From Fasciolopsis buskii (Eukaryota > Platyhelminthes > Trematoda > Plagiorchiida > Fasciolidae), in the NCBI GenBank assembly GCA_008360955.1, contig LUCM01000013.1, positions 115,457-179,456 on the forward strand: a stretch of 64,000 nt of DNA, in the 5' to 3' direction. Both the position numbers and the translations under genes were made by a program. Every line of letters starts with the position of its first letter. Positions within the stretch are counted from its first letter, which is position 1. The notes beneath the pieces were generated by a model. That model had not been told where the DNA came from. It worked only from the letters and a program-made list of their open reading frames with translations, and made no database searches. Of the stretch, positions 57,239 to 64,000 are shown one piece after another.

Positions 57239-59882
57239 CACAGCAGTGGCGAAAGTAATGGTCTACTAAGAATACACAAATATATCGATGGTATGCATAA
57301 GATATTATATTGTGATTTCCCGTTTCCTTTGATTTTCTATCACAGAACTTCCATTTTTCCTAAAACTAAATAATCTATAAAGACATTTTCTTAGCCTTGA
57401 CGCAAGAGGATATTCATTGAGCGTACATTCCAGCACATTCTATTTTCATAATGAATTAGTCTACAAATTACTGTTTTCTCTATTTGAGATTTTGTGGATG
57501 ATGACTGCCTAAAACTCAAATTATTTTATATCTTTTAGCAGTTTGCAATGTTCCAAATGAGAGTAGATCTCGTGTGCTTGCAAATTTTGCTTGTAGTACG
57601 TTCCATACCTCCACCAATTTATTGCACGTTTGTAAACAAATCAAACCTGTACCATGCCTGTTACAATTTCCCAACATTTCTTCGTGTTCCATTTTCGGCA
57701 GTTTGGTCGAGCACGTCATTGAGTGTAAATCAAAATTCTGTAGTCTTCTGACCATAATTTATGTTTTCAGCCATTAGTCATTCTGATGGCTAGACACTGA
57801 AGGCTAGCCAATCGGGCCACGCAATGTTTGAGGAATTTTGCGAAAACTGTTGACAGTTTACTAATTAAAACTTAACCATTGTCTTTTACAAAGATAGGAA
57901 CTTTTCTGGTATCCTACCACCCACTGCGAACCTCAGCCTTAGGAGCTCATTCCTCGCCTTCTAAGAAGCCATTCTACATTGGTCAGTTCGGTTGTAGTCT
58001 GCACCCACAACTGTACTCAGGTTCGGGACATTTTAAATCGCACCGATTCCAAACTTCCTATTATTTCTAACTACAGTCGCACTTCCTGATGTTTTTGTGG
58101 GCAGATTGCCAGTTTCTTTCACACAACATTTTACGGAACAAATTAGCACTTTTTTAGGGCATTTCTTCAAACGCTGTTGACGACCAGATCCAACAAACTT
58201 CAGTCCCCTTACAAAGGTGAATCAGGATGGCTACGAAGTTAGCAACAAATCGTTTGTGTTTGATCTGAACAACGGTAGATCCAGAACAGACTCGTTTGAC
58301 GGCTCACCCCTCACGCTCAGCCATCGCTTATTCTCATTGCCACCCATGAAATGAGTGATTCTATCAGTTAACAGTTTCCAAGCCCGCTTTTAATTCTTAC
58401 CTCCTTCTCGAAACGACCAAAAGTTTTGCATCCGCTTAGGACGATTCACGGAATCAAAGGCTTTATAAAATCCGGATGGCATAATTTTCATAGTTTGCTC
58501 TATCCGTGTCACTGACCATGAATCCATGAAGGTTCGTGGGCCACAATCTAAACTTTCTGAACCCATAATGAGCTTCGCATAAGGGAGAATCTTCGGTCAT
58601 GCTTTTACTAAAGTGTTTCCTTACGAGTCTTTCAAAATGCCAGAAATGTATGCACCAAAGACCCACAAAGCTTATGAATGCCTAGTAAAGGTCACATATA
58701 GGTTGCATGGAAACAGGTGGATGTACCGGTCACTGACATTTTAATCTGTCGGAATTGAGCTCTTTTATTGTCCTGTGTGTACTTCCCCACTGTTACTGAT
58801 TCGCATTGAGTGATACCTGGGTTAATAACCGGATAGTCGGCTGATGCATTCTGCTGACCATCAGCCTGAGATAAACTTGTAAAATACAGGGCTTACCTTG
58901 ACAATGATATATTTTTGTCCCATTGTTCGATGTTATTTGACCTATTCAGTTTCTAATCGATTATTTGGTGGTTGTACATAATGTCAGTAATTCTTATATT
59001 TCGTTGTGTATAATGTCTTCACATATCGTCTAGCTTCCACCTTACCAGCCAAGGACATCCACGATCAAATGGTCATAAACTGGTCTAAAACTAGATGTAT
59101 CCAATGAATCAGCGGATTAAGGCATATAATTTTTTTTTGCTTCCCGTATGAACACAGAAGAAGTAGTATGCCATATACGAAATAGGGCCAGTACACGGTA
59201 AACGGAAACACGAACATGAAATATGGGGCAACATAGAGCCACATAAGCTCTCGTTAGGTCAGATACGGTAGCGAGCCACAATGAGCCACAGCGAGTCGTT
59301 GTATGCACCCAACAAATAAGAACGAATTCGCGTTAGAGTCAAAATATTTTAGTATGCATCATAGTGGGTCACGACGTGCATACGTACCTATATGCATGCA
59401 TTTGTATATATACATACATATGTTGTAAAGAGGTACCATGGAAATTTGAACCAACCACTGACATTTTATCCCCATGCAACATTCACCCATTACCAAGCAT
59501 CTGCTTTGGGGCATATCCCTTTTTTTGCTTTGTTACCTAATTTCATTCTACCGTTCTCATAAAGTGGACTGTCTGTAGTGCCACGAGGATGCATTTTTTC
59601 CTAATTAACTTTGTTTCTCACGTTTGTCGATGACCTGTTTTATTGTCAAAGCGTGCAATGTCAAAGCCCAAGAGAAACTGTCGAGGTCTGATTGTTGTAT
59701 GCGAATTAATTTGTTGCAAGTTATGTCGCAGCAATTTGCTTTTGTTTGGTTTCGTGGGTGTCACTGTGGTCGCTGCACGTTGCATGAGCAATTTCCCGAG
59801 AAGTATATGCACTTTTGCATAAATATACATATATATGTGTATATATATCATTTGGGCCGCACATACACGTACTTGAGCAAAT

Positions 59883-59903
59883 AATATATATATATATATA
59901 TAG
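59883..59903. repeat. TA microsatellite
   Basis: About ten TA units; a shorter interrupted run lies at 59,823-59,850. Confidence 0.85.
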
Positions 59904-60132
59904 TCTTACTACATCTGCGAATATCTGCGAACATTTACTGTGAATTGTACTCACTGTATTCGTGTTGTTTGTTTTCCGTTCTTTCGTCATCGCTAATCAT
60001 GCTGTCCAAGTCGGGTTTTGTGGGCTGTATGCAATGCTTGTTCTCCAACTAGCATTTTCCAACGGATATCTCAAGTGGTGTCGCGATCGAACCGTCCATA
60101 TATCAGTTCACTTTAGACATCCTTACAATTCA

Positions 60133-60157
60133 TACTCGGTCCACGTAGGACCGAGTA
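60133..60157. repeat. Perfect 10-bp inverted repeat with 5-base loop
   Basis: TACTCGGTCC and GGACCGAGTA flank ACGTA. No poly-T follows, so not a pol III terminator. Confidence 0.85.
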
Positions 60158-61771
60158 GTACATTAGACATTTACAGATTAGGGACCTGAAGAACAACATC
60201 CGTTCAGGAAAACAGACAGGTCACTTTCGAACCGTAACTAGGAAGCAACTCTGTCAATTCACAGTAATTGAGGTTTTTAACAAAATGGCTTGTCGAGCAG
60301 GATGGTTGAAGGAATGCTTCCTGATAATCGTTAGCCCGCACTCCTCAAACGTGTCAGTAGTTCTGAATTCCATTCTCGCTCGTACTCCACAACCTCAGTT
60401 GCATTCGACTTTGTGAAACTTTGACTCTAGGTTGTCAATACAGTCACCAGACTCATCGTGTCCAATGGTAAACTAATCAGATTGGCGGGAAAAACGTTTT
60501 CTAAGTCTGACCTTCTAGTCTTGTTGTATTAAGTTTAATATGCAGTTCAATTTGCCAAGTAAATGTTGAACACCAGTTGCTGGTGCTACTGCTTTCTATT
60601 CCCCTTTACTGTTTTGTGGACGATTGACGGAATTTAAGAAATCTTTGAAATCCTGCATGGATTAACAATCTCAAACTCAGCGGAAGCGTGGAACGTAATT
60701 AACAAGTCGGTGCTGGTCCTGTGGTAATCAACGATATCTCCTCTTGCGGTTCTACAAATTCAGTTACTTCGATGAGATCGGCTACTGTCATTCCACTTTG
60801 TCAACACTCTCCTCGAATTCTAGTTCTCCTAACTGGACATCGAGACTGTTAATGAGTGTAGACCTATCAAATCTCGTTATCTGGTCCATGATCTCGTGTA
60901 TCAATCATTCCTTACTGACAGTGACATTGAGGAATTCTTATTCGCTTCGAACTCACCGACTCAACAAACGGCACAAGCAGTTTGTGAGATAACTAAAGGC
61001 AATTAGTACTTTACATACATGACCTCTTTCGAGATTAGTCAAACATTTCCCGAATTAGATGAATTCCACCACACATCGAAAACATTTCTAGACATAAAAA
61101 TCGAATTTTCTGTTAGTAATATTAAACACACGACGATTGTTAATATTATATTCATTCTTCATTGGATTTAAGCGATTGCAACTTCGGCAACTAGTCGTTG
61201 GTTTTTCCATTAAAATGCCCTAATGGTATTCCAGTTACCCTTTGGACTGCCAAACATTCTTAAATGTCCGATTACACCTCTCGGGCTATGGAACCTAGTA
61301 AGGTAAGGAATCGACCAGCTAGTGGTCACGAAAACCTGACGTGAACCGAGTTTCTCTAACCTGTCAAGTTCATTGTCACACATCTAAAAACGGATGTAAC
61401 ATTCAATGCCTTGGACACATTTCCTAAACGGCTCATGTTTTCAGCAGTAATACCCGAAAACAATCTGTTGCACTACCATGGGTCTGAATTCTTTTCCATT
61501 TCTGAAGTATGAGGCAAGTTCTTGTTAGTAGCTTGCTGTTCGGCCTCACGTAAATCGGCGACTTTCACAAATCCGTTTGGATTGTTTCCGTATAGCGCAC
61601 TATATTTGAACTTTAGTGTTTTGTTTGCGATTTGACCCAACCCAATGCTTTCCCAATATATCGGTCCTTAGTGTTGGTTCCGATTATTAAGATGGCATCG
61701 CAGCCGATGTAAATGTCAAACAATTACATGGTAAACATTTGCGGTTTTCGCCTGAACGATTTTATAAATCG

Positions 61772-61938
61772 TCTAACTTTTACTTCCTTTATCAATGAAA
61801 TAACAATGTAAATCCATCTTCTAGAAGGGAGCCACGACCAGCAGAGGGCTGACAAGTGGGGAAGTTGACCGGCGGTGGGAGGATTCGAACCCGCGACCTT
61901 CGCGTCCAAACGCCACGAACTTATACGTTTGTAGTCGC
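61772..61938 (-). mobile_element. tRNA-derived SINE, family 1, copy 6 (inverted)
   Basis: The only family-1 copy on the minus strand. B box GGTTCGAATCC and CCACCGCCGG are intact. The head and A box are eroded (GCGACTACAAACG in place of GGCGGTGGCCAAACG). Body and GTAAAAG tail match the other copies. Confidence 0.88.
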
Positions 61939-63210
61939 AACATGACTGTTAGGTGGGACAAATATGTATTCCGTTTAGTTGAACATGGTTTTTCGGCTTT
62001 CGTGATGACCTATCTCCTACATTTCGGAAGGAACTTTATCCATTCCTTGCATACTAATCCACAGCATTTCACGGTGTTCTAAACCAGCCAAACTTTGGAA
62101 TGCTCTATCCTTACAAACGTTACTCGTTTGTTCTTGTGCTTAGAAACAGATATTTCAACGGTTGTGAAATCGTTCTTTTTTCTGCCATTGCTATTTTACA
62201 CGTTCTTTCAAGAAAACTGGGATCATAGATGTATCCCGTCTTGGTACTAGGATTGTACTTTCGCGTACGGTGCACTTCTCTCCGATTTGATCTTGCAACT
62301 CGAGGTTATTCTTAGACCCAACAAGAAGTTATAACTCATTTGTGAATAGGTAAGCATTTATATTCCTACCTATTTGGCTTCGTAATTCAATAGCACGATA
62401 AACCACTAGGCGTTGATATTCACATTTATTTAGTGAGTTTTATTACAGCAGTCGTTCAACAAAGGTATTTTGCACTGTGAATATGAGATCCAATGACAAA
62501 CGAATTGAATGATTTCTGTAAGCAAGAAAATCTTCCTTAATGTGTCATCTTTACAGCATATCATTTTGGGGATTACTTACTTACATGATCAATTTCTGCT
62601 ACTCGACCGGATTCAGCTTACGAGTTTGGGATACATTATCCTATCCGTTGTTCTTAGCGGTTCACATTATGTATATCGTCTTTTCGTGAATTTTACAAAT
62701 CAACAAACGATGTTTATGTAACCGCTAATGTTGACTTACGCTCCAGCAATCGTGTTACTGTTCTTCCATTTGTGCTGTGTGCTGTTCCAGTAGATTAATA
62801 TTCAAGATATTTTAGAGTAGGAGGAATAAAATCTTTGGCTCGAATAAGCTCTTGTTAGTTCGGGTTCCACAGTAATCTGTGACAGATAGCAAACAATTGC
62901 AAAAGCTGTGCAACATTGATTCACTCTCAAGCTTCTAATGGTACTGCCCTGATCAGCATCATGTGAGGCTTGGCAACATGTTTTCCCGTTGAATGTTGCA
63001 TACATTTTTGTGAACTAAAATCAAGCTGCATTAGCAACTGATTTGTATTCCATTTGGCCAGAAATGTGTTTCCCTATAATTATAAAGTCAAATTTTGCGG
63101 TTACTAACCATTGCAATATTCCAAGCATCGATCGGGTGCTACACGTGGATACATGTAGTCATTCCTGTGCTCCGAAAGCAAATTACTAGGTGAAATCGAC
63201 AGGTGCTCAC
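61939..63210. other. No gene recognised
   Basis: AT-rich, frames up to 70 codons with no motif. Confidence 0.35.
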
Positions 63211-63305
63211 CTTGCATAAAATGCTCAGCAATGTCCTCTGTCAAACGGAATAACGGAAAGTTTATAGAAATTGGAAAGTGCTTCAGTGCTTTCAAGGTCG
63301 ATAAA
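63211..63305 (-). CDS. Candidate small internal exon, unknown protein
   Basis: On the minus strand, acceptor ggctgttgacctgtcaatcgag and a consensus donor CAAG/gtgagc bound 95 open bases: LSTLKALKHFPISINFPLFR then LTEDIAEHFMQ. The pattern is a hydrophobic helix-like segment. If the donor is ignored the frame remains open to 63,104. No domain recognised. Confidence 0.32.
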
Positions 63306-64000
63306 CTCGATTGACAGGTCAACAGCCAATGTATTTAACGTCGCAGTCCACTACTAGAAGAGGTCCAACGAATTTGCTGAAAAACTGCAAATTTTAAACT
63401 AGCGTTATGAAGCCTTGAAATTCAGAGGTCACGTTTCATTAAATTAGCAAACTGTGACCACTAAAGAGCATTATACTGGGTCAGTTAGCCAAAAAATTTT
63501 CAAATTTGTCGACACATTTACAGACCACTAATTTGTGAGCATGTTATTCTAATTATATTTCATTCTGCATCTGAATTTCGTTGCATATGCACTGACAAAT
63601 ATTTCAGAGATCCGAAAGGCTAAAAAACGGGTAAAGTTTTGGTTGCAAAATGACATGAATGCTGTAGTAGTGAGCATGTACAGGACAAATAGTATAGAAC
63701 GTTGTAATAGTTTTATGGTTAACTGTGAACAACTTTTGTTGATAATACATATTACATTTGAGTAATTTGTCAGTCCTATCTGCCTACTGGATGTTCTTAT
63801 TTGTTGGCCCTGAAACCGTGAGCATTCATTGTCACTGGTATCAAGGTCAACTTTCGTGAAACATTACAATGGACGGGAAAACGTGGATCACGTGAATTTA
63901 ACGATGCACAAACACTCTCCCTTTCACCCTCCTACCCACGGAGTGAAATGATGGCTCAAATAACTCGATGATGACATCGATTTGGCGTTTGAAAACGATT
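63306..64000. other. No gene recognised
   Basis: AT-rich DNA to the window end. Nothing assigned. Confidence 0.35.

Larger units (their letters stand above)
57006..61771. other. About 4.8 kb without an assigned gene
   Basis: Contains TTCAG-type tandem units at 57,198-57,238, TA runs at 59,831 and 59,883 and a small hairpin at 60,133. Frames of 60-89 codons show no motif. Confidence 0.35.

Noticed and set aside
60744..60992. 82-codon plus-strand ORF and an antisense frame resembling a retroelement
   Set aside because: Attempted alignment with the LINE and PLE families here failed in all frames.

Overview
This is AT-rich eukaryotic DNA with no long open frames, no operons and no bacterial-type genes. 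Its content is repeat-dense: decayed non-LTR retrotransposons, Penelope-like elements (PLEs) carrying GIY-YIG endonuclease remnants, and tRNA-derived SINEs. The RT and C-terminal tail consensus of the LINEs, and the PLEs, look like those of parasitic flatworms, most likely a trematode. That assignment is from memory of family consensus and the species is not identified. A 297-base run of N marks an assembly gap.

Layout. 1-4.3 kb: two SINE-1 copies and otherwise unassigned DNA. 4.3-6.3 kb: a minus-strand RTE-like LINE fragment abuts a plus-strand PLE fragment. 6.3-10.3 kb: candidate host exons (one on minus; one on plus with an SFI1-like repeat), a SINE-2 copy, a hairpin and a SINE-1 copy. 11.1-13.5 kb: a minus-strand PLE reverse transcriptase with YVDD, the gap, then a plus-strand LINE that keeps endonuclease and tail but has lost its RT. 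16.5-20.5 kb: a candidate exon with a RhoGEF (DH)-like signature, the longest RT fragment of the LINE family, a SINE-1 copy, a CR1/Jockey-like RT remnant and a short RTE-like remnant. 21.5-38 kb: the best candidate host coding sequence, including a two-exon small secreted protein (29.2-29.65 kb), a two-exon basic protein (35.7-37.7 kb) with a poly(A) signal, a SINE-1 copy and a 72-bp almost perfect palindrome. 43.5-45.4 kb: a PLE with RT and GIY-YIG remnants enclosed by ~350-bp inverted terminal repeats. 45-64 kb: scattered candidate exons (best at 52,982-53,284), a SINE-2 copy, a minus-strand SINE-1 copy and microsatellites.

The host exon calls rest on open frame, splice signals, exon phase and protein character. 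Most lack recognisable homology, so they are hypotheses. The transposon calls are firmer because several independent motifs fall in the right order in each element. The retroelements appear non-functional: all show stops, frameshifts or deletions. Nothing here supports a bacterial-style defence system or CRISPR array.
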